Made by a program: the position numbers and the translations under genes. A DNA stretch of 64,000 nucleotides, taken from assembly GCA_029216955.1 (NCBI GenBank), contig JANAVB010033217.1, positions 2,420,147-2,484,146 on the forward strand, written 5' to 3'. This document shows positions 1 through 10,928 of the stretch, piece by piece. This stretch comes from Iris pallida. Lineage: Eukaryota > Streptophyta > Magnoliopsida > Asparagales > Iridaceae. Each line of letters opens with the position of its first letter. Positions within the stretch are counted from its first letter, which is position 1. The notes beneath the pieces are model-generated. The model saw only the letters and a program-made list of their open reading frames with translations, was not told the DNA's origin and made no database searches.

Positions 1-127
1 TATCTTGACCAACTTTTGCTTTTATGAACATGTGGAGGTACAGTCTTTTCACTAACTTGGCCTTTGTTGTTACATGTTTATGGATGTTAATCTTCTCAAT
101 ATGATTATATTATTCCATTCGTTCCAG

Positions 128-316
128 ATACTTATATATCCAACACTCAGGAAGCCAAAACATTTGCTTTCCCTATTTGAGGAAGAAATTGCTAAGGGCA
201 CTCGAAGAGTAACTACTGTTATAGGAGAATATGCTATTGAGGCTATACAATTAGCATATTCTATTGATTCTGAAATAAGTAACTCTTCAAAAGATGAAGA
301 ACTCTTGCTGGAAAAG
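128..316 (+). pseudogene. Exon-like block of 63 codons, function not recognised
   Basis: A pyrimidine-rich tract ending in CCAG precedes position 128 and a GTAATT donor-like site follows 316. The block is exactly 63 codons, open, and in phase at both ends. It would read as a hydrophilic, mostly helical segment (begins ILIYPTLRKPKHL, ends with an acidic KDEELLLEK stretch). The composition is unlike the TE proteins elsewhere in the window and looks like one internal exon of a spliced plant gene or a captured gene fragment. I do not recognise the family. No neighbouring exon can be joined with confidence, since downstream exon-like pieces lie beyond the 20-kb insertion at 21175 and 22611. It could be chance, so it is scored low. 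Confidence 0.35.
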
Positions 317-883
317 GTAATTTTGAGATACCATGGTAACTTTTGGATACATGTTACACATTCCATGTGTCTCTGTTTCACATGATATTGGGGCTAGTTC
401 TGGTATTTGTAGTTTTCTAAGGGTATTATCATAAAATTTTGTAGGACCATGGTACTTAAAATTCTGAACTAGTATTCCTTTTGTAGAGGCCAACATTCAA
501 CTATATATTGATTCTATGGATAGGTACATTGAAGCATTATATCACTTTGATAACAGTAAAGGAATTATTTACTTGTTCTGTGGTTTCTTTTACGGATTTA
601 GATGGCCACCTTATGAATCCATTAGGTTCAAGTGTTGGCCTCTAAGAGTGTGGGTTCTAGTTTCCTTGAGACACTTATATTTGTAAAACATACTTGACTT
701 TGGGGCCTCACTGTCATAACACAATCATCTATAATAGTTGCCTTCAAGACCTTCCCTCACCCCCTTCAATGTGAGTTGGAGCTTCTCTAAATGCCATGGT
801 GGATGGTATTTGAATCAAAATAAATTGGTATTTCTTTAAGGTATTTTTCGGTTGTAGACTTCCTTATATACATATTACAGCTT

Positions 884-888
884 GTTTG
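884..888. repeat. Target-site duplication, left copy (GTTTG) of the outer element
   Basis: GTTTG lies directly before the TG of the outer element at 889. The matching GTTTG at 21087-21091 lies directly after its last base. A 5-bp duplication is normal for Ty3/Gypsy integration. Confidence 0.85.
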
Positions 889-1564
889 TGTCACGATCCG
901 CACCCACTGTGAGGGCACGAGAACGTAAAAACGCCCAGCCTACGCCGCAGTGTCGGCGGTAGAACGCTATCCTAGGTCAATCATCTAACAATATAAAGGT
1001 ACCTGTACAATATATACACTCCGAATGGAGGTGACATAGCAATATACAGCCTCAATCACATCTAAGGCAGAATGATAAGAAGATAGATATATATGAACAG
1101 AAGGAAATCCACAGAGGTACAATCCAGATAAAGACTAAGTGTCTAAGATAACATCTCCATAACATCAGATAAACAATCTTCCAGTATATATATATATACA
1201 ATGACGTATCAATGAGAAAAACAAGGTAAGAGTCTAAGCTAGCAGTCTAAACCACATGTGGTAGATCCTCTACTGCAATGGGTCCAAGGCACAAGTGTTG
1301 TCTAAGCTGCACCGTAATGGGTAGACACCATAGCCTCATCATTCTCTGTAAAATTTTCAACATGTCCAATCAGGATGGGAGCGAGCACAAAACATCTCAC
1401 GCAGTTCATATCAAGTTAGGAAATATAAAGCATGCAATAGAGTAAGATACAGGAAATGCTAAAAGAAGACTGTATATGAAAAACAACAGAGATTTGATAA
1501 TAGCAAATATCTATATATGATAAGTAAGAACTGTAAGCAACATGTGATTTAGAGTACAATATGG

Positions 1565-1830
1565 TTATGTAAACGGTTTAGGACAATGCAATGGTAACTC
1601 TATTGTACGTGAGTGCACAATAGACATATACAATAGTTATACAATGTTGTACAATAGGATTTGATTACATAACCAATTCTACTCCCCCTCCCCAATCAAT
1701 ACACAAGGATCCACTCCAGTTACGTTACCTTATACAATAGTGTACAATGTTATACAATAGATGTACAATGTTATACAATAGTTGTACAATGGTCTATCCA
1801 TGGAAATCATGTGATAATGAGAGTACAATA
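1565..1830. repeat. ACAATA-type minisatellite inside the outer LTR
   Basis: About a dozen imperfect copies of GTACAAT, ATACAATAG and similar words crowd this stretch and the matching stretch near 16910-17170. The truncated third family member has a related array at the corresponding place (about 57580-57740), where the word has become ACATGA. Confidence 0.7.
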
Positions 1831-2102
1831 GGCACAATGAGTATACAAGGATAAGTGTATTCAATAAATACAATATGTAAGTGAAACGCACATAACAATA
1901 TGTATTTAGTGAATACAAGGGGATAACATCTCAAAAGAAGATCCATATAGTACCAATCCGTGATAACAATCGTGTCAGCATCAAGTATAGTAATCTAGAG
2001 CAAGAATGTAAATCTAGACAAGTATGAAACGGTCAGAAAATGTACTCGCCTGTATCCTGAACGTCCGAAGAGAATATACTGTCCGAGGAGTGATGTCTGT
2101 CT

Positions 2103-2107
2103 CCTAT
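2103..2107. repeat. Target-site duplication (CCTAT) of the inner element, left copy
   Basis: CCTAT at 2103-2107 precedes the inner element and CCTAT at 10924-10928 follows it. The uninterrupted sister LTR carries a single CCTAT at the same place (about 17439). Confidence 0.92.
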
Positions 2108-4185
2108 TGTCACGACCCGTTACCCAAATTGTTGGGCCGGGCCGAGCCATGTCCAGCCTACGCTTAAGATAAAGCGCAGTAAGCTGTTCTAGAGATAACA
2201 AGACAAGACTAAATGTGCTAACAGTTCTATAAGTGAAGAAGAATCATAAATGCTCCAAACACAAAAGTCGTCGTATATAGTAAAATATCCAAGTACAAGT
2301 AAACTGAAATATAAAACTGGATACATGTCCAGTTACAAAATGATATAGTCTAATACATGACTACACTAAGTAATCCCAAGCAGCTAAGCAAACTAGACGA
2401 GTCTCTCCGCAGGAACATCCTCGCAAGGCAGAGCCGGGTCCTCGGCAGTGACTCCATAATACGAATCACAGAGCAATTCCTCCTCAGTAAGTATACCTAC
2501 AACGTTATCCTGTCAGGACGGGAGCAAGTACTGTTTTCTAGCAAACTAAATATACAAAACTTGAACAGGAAGGTAATAAACTGGAATCATGGCATATCAT
2601 GGTTTAATTGGTTCTTTTTAGAAATGACAACATATAGTTTAAAAGTTTAAAACTGTAGCATGTACGTGAATCGGTCAATAGGTAATCAAGATGTACAGCG
2701 GCACATATCAAGTTTTTCTGGCATGCACATACGTGCACGAGCGGCATCGGTGTATATCCATACACAAATGCGAGATCAGAACATACGGCAAGGGTACATA
2801 TAGAATGTCACCGAGCGCGGTAAATACATACGGAGAAGGGGGTCATGTTCACGTACAATACTAACAGTTTTCCCTTAACCCGTTATTTAACATGTGAGAG
2901 ATACGAGAACAGTAAAAACATGTGGAAGATACGAGAACGATATAAAGCATGTGAGAGAGATGAGATACTGTCCTAAACATGGTAGAGACTGAAAGTAATA
3001 CAACATGTAAAGTTCAAACTTGCTACCCCAAGGATCAATATTTAACATGGTTGGTAAGTCGCAGTTTATTGTTCTAGCAGTATGTAAAGTTCGTAGAAAG
3101 TACTTGCCTCTAGCAAAGCAAAACAAGCTGCGATAAATGTGCTATGGATGTCTGGTAACTCGTCACTGTAGAAGTAAATATAACAACTTAGTTTTACACT
3201 AAGCTAAATCACTAGGACATTAATTGGTGCGACACGACTTGTGACTGGGCACCTAGCCAAAATGATGACTTGGCATAGGAGACCAATGTGGGGTGACACA
3301 CTATGTTAACTAACTTTCTAGGGTCTTTACACTAGTGAGGGATGGGGTTTAACACGACTAAAACTCCAAATAACACAAAAAGCTACAAGTCGTATTTAAT
3401 CAATAAATAAATCAAAAGATTATTGTGTTCTAACAATTTTTAAAGTAGACAAAAAGCCTAGTTTTGCATAAAACAAAGTACCAAAACGATCCTTGCTAAC
3501 TATAGAAATTTATTATAATTTTTCTGGAATTTATTAACCAGTACAAATATTTTATAAAAATCAGTTTTCCTAAGTATACAGAAAATAAGTTTTGGTTTCA
3601 TATGCCAAACTAGTGGCAAAACAGTAAATTAAATACTACAAAAATTATACTAAATTAGCCAACTTAACATAGTATCTAAAAACTATTTTTCCATAATTTT
3701 AGCAATACTTTAAGTATTTTTAGAAAATCAAAAACAGCAATGCACACACTAATTAATTATCTGCGTATTTTGTCCATGTATATAATTTGAACCAAAGTTC
3801 AAATACAGGACCCAAGGTCATGAATCAAGTCCAATATGACTTGTACAGGTCTTGAATGTGTGAAAACACATTTGAGCCCAAATACCCATGCTAGGCTTGG
3901 ACACCAAATGGTTGCAGTAATTTAAATACTACAAAAATATAATTTGGTAATAGTCAAAATAAATATTATTATTTTAATAGGGTAAAGTTTTACATAGTAA
4001 CTTATAAAAGTATGAACATTATTTTATATAAATAATTTACACTAAGCTAAGTAAAATATACATAGGAACTAATATATATATATATAAATATAGGGATATT
4101 TACATATATAGGAAAATGCTAAACTATATATTATATATATATACAAATATATGTATATATACATACATATAAGAAAATACTTATC

Positions 4186-4191
<6 letters not shown>

Positions 4192-4264
<73 letters not shown>
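4192..4264. repeat. (TA)n microsatellite in the inner 3' LTR
   Basis: Uninterrupted TA run of about 73 bp inside a larger TA-rich zone. The sister LTR has a longer run (about 98 bp at 9392-9489). ORFs across it made of Tyr/Ile repeats are artefacts. Confidence 0.95.
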
Positions 4265-4266
<2 letters not shown>

Positions 4267-4354
4267 AAATTAATGTATACATATACATATAATAGTATAT
4301 ATATGATAATATATATACACAAGAAAATATATATATATACATAAATATATATGT

Positions 4355-4390
<36 letters not shown>

Positions 4391-4499
4391 ATGAAGTATA
4401 CATATATATATATATATATATATAAAAACAGCAAATATATATATATATAAATATAGTATATAGAATATTACATATATACATACAAATATATGTATATAC

Positions 4500-4535
<36 letters not shown>

Positions 4536-4586
4536 ATAGAAAAAGGAAAAGAAAAAGGAAAAGAAAAAGAAAAGGGAAAGGAAAAG

Positions 4587-4617
4587 CAGCCAGGGCTCGA
4601 ACCCAGGCTAGCAGAGC
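4587..4617 (-). promoter_or_regulatory. tRNA-like block with a Pol III B-box match
   Basis: On the minus strand 4604-4593 reads GGGTTCGAGCCC, a full match to the Pol III B box (GGTTCRANNCC), and the surrounding bases resemble the 3' half of a tRNA. No clear A box is found upstream on that strand; the best candidate near 4655-4670 is off-spacing. The 20-bp G run (4618-4637) interrupts the region. Repeated at 9791-9821 in the sister LTR. It may be a tRNA-derived remnant carried by the family, not a functional tRNA gene. Confidence 0.4.
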
Positions 4618-4637
4618 GGGGGGGGGGGGGGGGGGGG
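4618..4637. repeat. Poly-G run (20 bp)
   Basis: Twenty consecutive G in this copy; the sister LTR has 26 (9822-9847). A second G-rich run occurs near 5280-5294. Such runs can form quadruplex DNA and are prone to slippage and assembly error. Confidence 0.9.
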
Positions 4638-5184
4638 TGAGAGTTTAATTGCTGCGCGCTGGCCAATGGGCCAGTTGGCCCAACTGTTAGGATAGGGTTT
4701 TTGTTTATTTTATTTAGTAACAAATGATTTATCATAAAAAAAATATAAAAGCCAACCTGTGTCCTGACAGTTAAGGACACAGGTATCCTCGTGTCCTTGG
4801 CCTGCACGACACACACGAGCTCAAACTTGCGTGTCCAGACCTATAGCTAGGTTCCTCGTGTCCAGGCGAACGTCGTGCGTGAGTTCGAGACACGCACGAC
4901 ACGAACTCAGGTTTGTTACCTGCGTGTCCGATGTCAGGGCGGGCTACTGTGGTTGCTGCCGGCGGCTAGGGGCGTCGGCGTCGGGGCGCTTGGGTGGCGC
5001 TGTGGTCGGCTCGGCAAGGCGCGTCGAATGGTGGTGGTGGCTGGCGACGGCGACGGCTGTGGAGGTGGCGTAGGGGATCGTCGGAGTTAGGGTTTAGGCG
5101 AGGGTTTAATTGGAGAAGACGGGCGGAGCTGGGCGGAGACGGGTCGGGGCTGGTCGTGGTTGGGTTGGGGGAAGAGAGGGGGTC

Positions 5185-5192
5185 TTTTTATA
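5185..5192 (-). promoter_or_regulatory. TATA box of the inner LTR (3' copy)
   Basis: On the minus strand the site reads CCCTATAAAAAGA, a strong TATA match next to a GC-rich stretch. The copy in the 5' LTR, at 10396-10403, is the one placed to drive gag. Confidence 0.6.
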
Positions 5193-5730
5193 GGGTTTTA
5201 GGTCGGTCGAAGTCGGTCGAAGTCGGTCGGGACGTGGGGGGGGAGCAGCTGGCCGGTCGTCGGCAGCTGTCCGGTCGTCGGGGGGGGGGGGGGGTTGGTT
5301 TAGGTTTTGCATTAGGGTCCCTAGGATTTAGGTTATTACAACTAGATCCCTAGGGTGGCTGAATGCAAATAGTAATTTGCATTCCGTAACTTAAAACAAA
5401 TCGATAATTGCAAACTGATATATTAACAATTAAATAAATTGCATACTGAATATAAAACAATTTAACAAATTATATAATGATATTAAAACATTTAAATAAA
5501 TTGCAAAATGATATAAAAACAATTCTAAAATTTACAAAACCATATTAAAACGATTTAGAAAATTACCAATTAATATTTAAAACATTTAATTAAATTGCAA
5601 AGTGATATTTTTATATATAAAACTCATTTAAAAAATTCCTAAAAATCCTAATAATTATTTTAAGGCTAAAATTAACATTAAAAATTAATTAACACTAATA
5701 AAACTAAAATTTGAAAAACAGGGGCTTACA

Positions 5731-5842
5731 AATCTTCCCTCCTTGAAAAAATTTCGTCCTCGAAATTCATAAGGATTGAAGAGTCTACAAACATTCTAAC
5801 ATAACAAGCAATGCAAACAAAAGACTAAGGCTATGGTCAAAA
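5731..5842 (-). pseudogene. Residual integrase-end / pre-LTR sequence of the inner element
   Basis: On the minus strand, just before the 3' LTR, the sequence GAGGACGAAATTTTTTC is followed by a purine-rich AAGGAGGGAAGA tract and the LTR. In Tekay/Del-type elements this GAGGACGAAATTT block closes the pol frame and the purine-rich run serves as polypurine tract. Its survival beside the gag stop shows that pol was removed cleanly from the middle of the element. Confidence 0.6.
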
Positions 5843-7057
5843 CTAACCTCCCGAAACCTGTTCCGGCTCTGGCTCAAGGACTAGGCTATAAGTCTTCCCC
5901 TGGGGTCCCTTGGCTACTGGGCAGTCCCGAATCTGATGGATGGCAGACCCACAAGCTAAACACTGACCCAACCTCTTCCTACAAACGAAAGCGTCGTGGC
6001 CTACCTTCTTGCAGAATGCACAAAAAGTTTCCTTCTGTTGCTGCTGTCGGGGTCCCGGGGCTCTAACTGGCTGGGTCGGGTGATGTGATGTAGGGGGATG
6101 GTAAGTCTGCTGGGGTGGCGTCGGTGCTCTCTGCTGGAAAGCCTGACGCTTGGACGGTCCCTCATGGTGTACAGAAGCCGGCCTCTTGCTAGACAGAAGA
6201 CGCTCCTCAATGCTCCGGGCTAACTCCAGGCTCTGGTAATAGTCAGTCGTACCGTTCGCCACTATAAGAATGCCAATGTCTGGAACTAGACCATGGCAAA
6301 ACCTACGGGTCATCTCCTCTGGATCAGCAACCAGACTAGGAGCGAAACGGCTCAGGCGACTAAACTCTCCCGCATAGTCGTCAACAGAACGGTTCCCCTG
6401 CTGGATGTTCTGAAATCGTAGCCCCATGGCTACTCTAGCAGTGGTCGAGAAGAATTTCTTCTTGAACTGGGTCTTGAACTGGTCCCAGGTGGCTCTACCT
6501 CTCGCGAACAACGGCTCATTCCTGAACCAGACTCCGGCTAAGTCTATCAGCAGAAATCCTGCTGCCTCGACCTGAAGGTCATCCGGCATCCTAACTCCCA
6601 GAAGCTTCCTCTCTACAGAATCTAGCCAGTCATCAGCTACTACTATGCCCTCAGTCCCTGAGAACTCCTTGGGATTCAGACCCATGAAGTCCTTGACTGT
6701 CCCCGCTCTCTGCCGTGGCTCTACATGTGGTGGGACCACGGGACGTCCCTCAGAACGCTCCATGCTCTGGCGGAGTAGGGTAGTCTGCTCCTGATGGGTT
6801 GTTAGGAACCCCTGGATCAGTGTGAGCAGCTGGGTCCCGTCGAGTGTGACGGAAGCCTGGGAGGGTATAGTGATAGGGGGTGGTGGAAGTATCGGGTCCT
6901 GCCGGGCCTGGGATGTGGAAGGTGGTATCTGGGTCTGTGGATCTGTGGAGTGGGGGAATGTGGTAGGTGGAGGTGTATCAGTCAACCGGTCAGCTGACTG
7001 GATAAGGAGGGCCCCATTCTCGGGGGTAACATACTGGGACGAACGAGTAAGCACCAT
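5843..7057 (-). CDS. gag: Gag polyprotein of a Ty3/Gypsy (Tekay/Del-like) TR-GAG element
   Basis: Intact 404-residue ORF encoding the structural protein that packages retrotransposon RNA into virus-like particles in the cytoplasm. Residues 1-110 are Pro/Thr/Gln-rich and disordered (starts MVLTRSSQYV). About 120-290 form the conserved retrotransposon gag core, with GLNPKEFSGTEG, a WLDSVERK stretch and RSVDDYAGEFSRLSRFAP. The Pro/Gln-rich tail carries two CCHC zinc knuckles, CAFCKKVGHDAFVC (about 345-358) and CLACGSAIHQIRDC (about 367-380). The start is the first Met after a ~246-bp leader from the LTR. The ORF closes with a TAG stop just before the integrase-end remnant, so no pol fusion is possible. 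It is the only undamaged long ORF in the window, consistent with recent activity. Confidence 0.93.
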   Translation of the reverse strand: MVLTRSSQYVTPENGALLIQSADRLTDTPPPTTFPHSTDPQTQIPPSTSQARQDPILPPPPITIPSQASVTLDGTQLLTLIQGFLTTHQEQTTLLRQSMERSEGRPVVPPHVEPRQRAGTVKDFMGLNPKEFSGTEGIVVADDWLDSVERKLLGVRMPDDLQVEAAGFLLIDLAGVWFRNEPLFARGRATWDQFKTQFKKKFFSTTARVAMGLRFQNIQQGNRSVDDYAGEFSRLSRFAPSLVADPEEMTRRFCHGLVPDIGILIVANGTTDYYQSLELARSIEERLLSSKRPASVHHEGPSKRQAFQQRAPTPPQQTYHPPTSHHPTQPVRAPGPRQQQQKETFCAFCKKVGHDAFVCRKRLGQCLACGSAIHQIRDCPVAKGPQGKTYSLVLEPEPEQVSGG

Positions 7058-7277
7058 CTAAATTACACATAAAAAGACTTATAAGGACTTATTTAAAGTA
7101 AGCAATCATATGCAAGAAATTCTAATTATAATAGCAAACATGTGATGTATTTCCTATGTTGCAATCCTAGCATTCCTCTAAGTGTTCTAAGCGTCTTTCC
7201 TAGTGTTGTCTAATTACCTTAAGTTCCTAATTGCAGGCATGCTTGGTACAATAACGTAACCAAACAGTTTAGCCGGG

Positions 7278-7295
7278 ACCTTGCATGGGCCGCCA
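7278..7295 (-). promoter_or_regulatory. Candidate primer-binding site of the inner element
   Basis: Eight bases inside the 5' LTR boundary the minus strand reads TGGCGGCCCATGCAAGGT. It begins TGG, as a primer site must, and resembles the outer element at the same position (16219-16204), but is not the usual initiator-Met site TGGTATCAGAGC. The tRNA is not assigned. Confidence 0.4.
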
Positions 7296-9386
7296 AAAAA
7301 ACATGTCACGACCCGTTACCCAAATTGTTGGGCCGAGCCGAGCCATGTCCAGCCTACGCTTAAGATAAAGCGCAGTAAGCTGTTCTAGTGATAACAAGAC
7401 AAGACTAAATGTGCTAACAGTTCTATAAGTGAAGAAGAATCATAAATGCTCCAAACACAAAAGTCGTCGTATATAGTAAAATATCCAAGTACAAGTAAAC
7501 TGAAATGTAAAACTGGATACATGTCCAGTTACAAAATGATATAGTCTAATACATGACTACACTAAGTAATCCCAAGCAGCTAAGCAAACTAGACGAGTCT
7601 CCCCGCAGGAACATCCTCGCAAGGCAGAGCCGGGTCCTCGGCAGTGACTCCATAATACGAATCACAGAGCAATTCCTCCTCAGTAAGTATACCTACAACG
7701 TTATCCTGTCAGGACGGGAGCAAGTACTGTTTTCTAGCAAACTAAATATACAAAACTTGAACAGGAAGGTAATAAACTGGAATCATGGCATATCATGGTT
7801 TAATTGGTTCTTTTTAGAAATGACAACATATAGTTTAAAAGTTTAAAACTGTAGCATGTACGTGAATCGGTCAATAGGTAATCAAGATGTACAGCGGCAC
7901 ATATCAAGTTTTTCTGGCATGCACATACGTGCACGAGCGACATCGGTGTATATCCATACACAAACGCGAGATCAGAACATACGGCAAGGGTACATATAGA
8001 ATGTCACCGAGCGCGGTAAATACATACGGAGAAGGGGGTCATGTTCACGTACAATACTAACAGTTTCCCCTTAACCCGTTATTTAACATGTGAGAGATAC
8101 GAGAACAGTAAAAACATGTGGAAGATACGAGAACGATATAAAGCATGTGAGAGATATGAGATACTGTCCTAAACATGGTAGAGACTGAAAGTAATACAAC
8201 ATGTAAAGTTCAAACTTGCTACCCCAAGGATCAGCATTTAACATGGTTGGTAAGTCGCAGTTTATTGTTCTAGCAGTATGTAAAGTTCGTAGAAAGTACT
8301 TGCCTCTTGCAAAGCAAAACAAGCTGCGATAAATGTGCTATGGATGTCTGGTAACTCGTCACTGTAGAAGTAAATATAACAACTTAGTTTTACACTAAGC
8401 TAAATCACTAGGACACTAATTGGTGCGACACGACTTATGACTGGGCACCTAGCCAAAATGATGACTTGGCATAGGAGACCAATGTGGGGTGACACACTAT
8501 TTTAACTAACTTTCTAGGATCTTTACACTAGTGAAGGATGGGGTTTAACACGACTAAAACTCCAAATAACACAAAAAGCTACAAGTCGTATTTAATCAAT
8601 AAATAAATCAAAAGATCATTGTGTTCTAACAATTTTTAAAGTAGACAAAAAGCCTAGTTTTGCATAAAATAAAGTACCAAATGATCCTTGCTAACTATAG
8701 AAATTTATTATAATTTTTTTGGAATTTATTAACCAGTACAAATATTTTATAAAAATCAGTTTTCCTAAGTATACAGAAAATGAGTTTTGGTTTCATATGC
8801 CAAACTAGTGGCAAAACAGTAAATTAAATACTACAAAAATTATACTAAATTAGCCAACTTAACATAGTATCTAAAAACTATTTTTCCATAATTTTAGCAA
8901 TACTTTAAGTATTTTTAGAAAATCTAAAACAACAATGCACACACTAATTAATTATCTGCGTATTTTGTCCATGTATATAATTTGAACCAAAGTTCAAATA
9001 CAGGACCCAAGGCCATGAATCAAGTCCAATATGACTTGTACAGGTCTTGAATGTGTGAAAACACATTTGAGCCCAAATACCCATGCTAGGCTTGGACACC
9101 AAATGGTTGCAGTAATTTAAATACTACAAAAATATAATTTGGTAATAGTCAAAATAAATATTATTATTTTAATAGGGTAAAGTTTTACATAGTAACTTAT
9201 AAAAGTATGAACATTATTTTATATAAATAATTTACACTAAGCTAAGTAAAATATACATAGGAACTAATATATATATATATATATAAATATAGGAATATTT
9301 ACATATATAGGAAAATGCTAAACTATATATTATATATATATATACAAATATATGTATATATACATACATATAAGAAAATACTTATC

Positions 9387-9491
<105 letters not shown>

Positions 9492-9790
9492 AAATTAATG
9501 TATACATATACATATAATAGTATATATATGATAATATATATACACAAGAAAATATATATATATACATAAATATATATGTATACATATATATATATATATA
9601 TAAATAATGAAGTATACATATGTATATATATATATATATATATAAAAACAGCAAATATATATATATATAAATATAGTATATAGAATATTACATATATACA
9701 TACAAATATATGTATATACATATATATATAAATATATATATATAATAGAAAAAGGAAAAAGAAAAAGTAAAAGAAAAGGGAAAGGAAAAG

Positions 9791-9847
9791 CAGCCGGGGC
9801 TCGAACCCAGGCTAGCAGAGCGGGGGGGGGGGGGGGGGGGGGGGGGG
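9791..9847 (-). promoter_or_regulatory. tRNA-like B-box block and 26-bp G run, 5' LTR copy
   Basis: Second copy of the block at 4587-4637. The B-box word is unchanged. The adjacent G run is 26 bp (9822-9847) against 20. Confidence 0.4.
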
Positions 9848-10395
9848 ATGAGAGTTAATTGCTGCGCGCTGGCCAATGGGCCAGTTGGCCCAACTGTTAG
9901 GATAGGGTTTTTGTTTATTTTATTTAGTAACAAATGATTTATCATAAAAAAAAATATAAAAGCCAACCTGTGTCCTGACAGTTAAGGACACAGGTATCCT
10001 CGTGTCCTTGGCCTGCACGACACACACGAGCTCAAACTTGCGTGTCCAGACCGATAGCTAGGTTCCTCGTGTCCAGGCGAACGTCGTGCGTGAGTTCGAG
10101 ACACGCACGACACGAACTCAGGTTTGTTACCTGCGTGTCCGATGTCGGGCGGGCTACTGTGGTTGCTGCCGACGGCTAGGGGCGTCGGCGTCGGGGCGCT
10201 TGGGTGGCACTGTGGTCGGCTCGGCAAGGCGCGTCGAATGGTGGTGGTGGCTGGCGACGGCGACGGCTGTGGAGGTGGCGTAGGGGATCGTCGGAGTTAG
10301 GGTTTAGGCGAGGGTTTAATTGGGGAAGACGGGCGGAGCTGGGCGGAGACGGGTCAGGGCTGGTCGTGGTTGGGTTGGGGGAAGAGGGGGGGGTC

Positions 10396-10403
10396 TTTTT
10401 ATA
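10396..10403 (-). promoter_or_regulatory. TATA box, putative promoter of the inner element
   Basis: Minus strand CTATAAAAAGA. Situated about 520 bp from the 5' end of the 5' LTR and conserved in the other LTR. GC-rich DNA lies just downstream in the direction of transcription. Confidence 0.6.
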
Positions 10404-10923
10404 GGGTTTTAGGTCGGTCGAAGTCGGTCGGGACGTGGGGGGGAGCAGCTGGCTGGTCGTCGGCAGCTGTCCGGTCGTCGGGGGGGGTTAGTTTAGGTTT
10501 TGCATTAGGGTCCCTAGGATTTAGGTTATTACAACTAGATCCCTAGGGTGGCTGAATGCAAATAGTAATTTGTATTCCGTAACTTAAAACAAATCGATAA
10601 TTACAAACTGATATATTAACAATTAAATAAATTGCATACTGAATATAAAACAATTTAACAAATTACATAATGATATTAAAACATTTAAATAAATTGCAAA
10701 ATGATATAAAAACAATTCTAAAATTTACAAAACCATATTAAAACGATTTAGAAAATTACCAATTAATATTTAAAACATTTAATTAAATTACAAAGTGATA
10801 TTTTTATATATAAAACTCATTTAAAAAATTCCTAAAAATCCTAATAATTATTTTAAGGCTAAAATTAACATTAAAAATTAATTAACACTAATAAAACTAA
10901 AATTTGAAAAACAGGGGCTTACA

Positions 10924-10928
10924 CCTAT
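10924..10928. repeat. Target-site duplication (CCTAT), right copy, of the inner element
   Basis: Identical to 2103-2107. The sequence after it (ATAGAACAGTACAAG...) continues the outer LTR, as in the uninterrupted copy near 17440. Confidence 0.92.

Larger units (their letters stand above)
1..888. other. Left part of an old segment interrupted by the outer retrotransposon
   Basis: AT-rich sequence with one exon-like block (128-316, listed separately) and otherwise intron-like or intergenic DNA; nothing else in 317-888 can be read as a gene. The segment resumes at 21092, because the 5-bp duplication GTTTG at 884-888 recurs at 21087-21091 around the outer element. The continuation ends in a CACTA terminus at 23794, so this stretch may be the interior of a CACTA element that starts left of the window. 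That is inference, since no left CACTA end is seen here. Confidence 0.5.
2108..5730 (-). repeat. 3' LTR of the inner element
   Basis: TGTCACGACC at the left edge and GGGGCTTACA at the right edge. It is near-identical to 7304-10923. Content from left: AT-rich part with no credible ORF, (TA)n at about 4192-4264, a tRNA-like B box (minus) at 4587-4617 beside a G run, a GC-rich CpG-dense part at about 4830-5300, and an AT-rich end. Confidence 0.92.

Noticed and set aside
2357..2650. 97-aa ORF conserved in both inner LTRs (also 7553-7846)
   Set aside because: It is identical because the LTRs are recent duplicates; it lies antisense to the element and shows no motif.
4587..4617. A tRNA gene
   Set aside because: Only the B box and part of the 3' half are present. 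There is no A box at the right spacing and no acceptor stem pairing.
4181..4816. Long minus-strand ORFs of Tyr/Ile repeats (also 9315-9966)
   Set aside because: They translate (TA)n and G runs. Composition and length differ between the two LTR copies, so they are not proteins.
4831..5353. Gly/Arg/Trp-rich ORFs in the GC-rich part of the inner LTR
   Set aside because: High GC lengthens chance ORFs. They overlap the promoter area and are frame-shifted between LTR copies.
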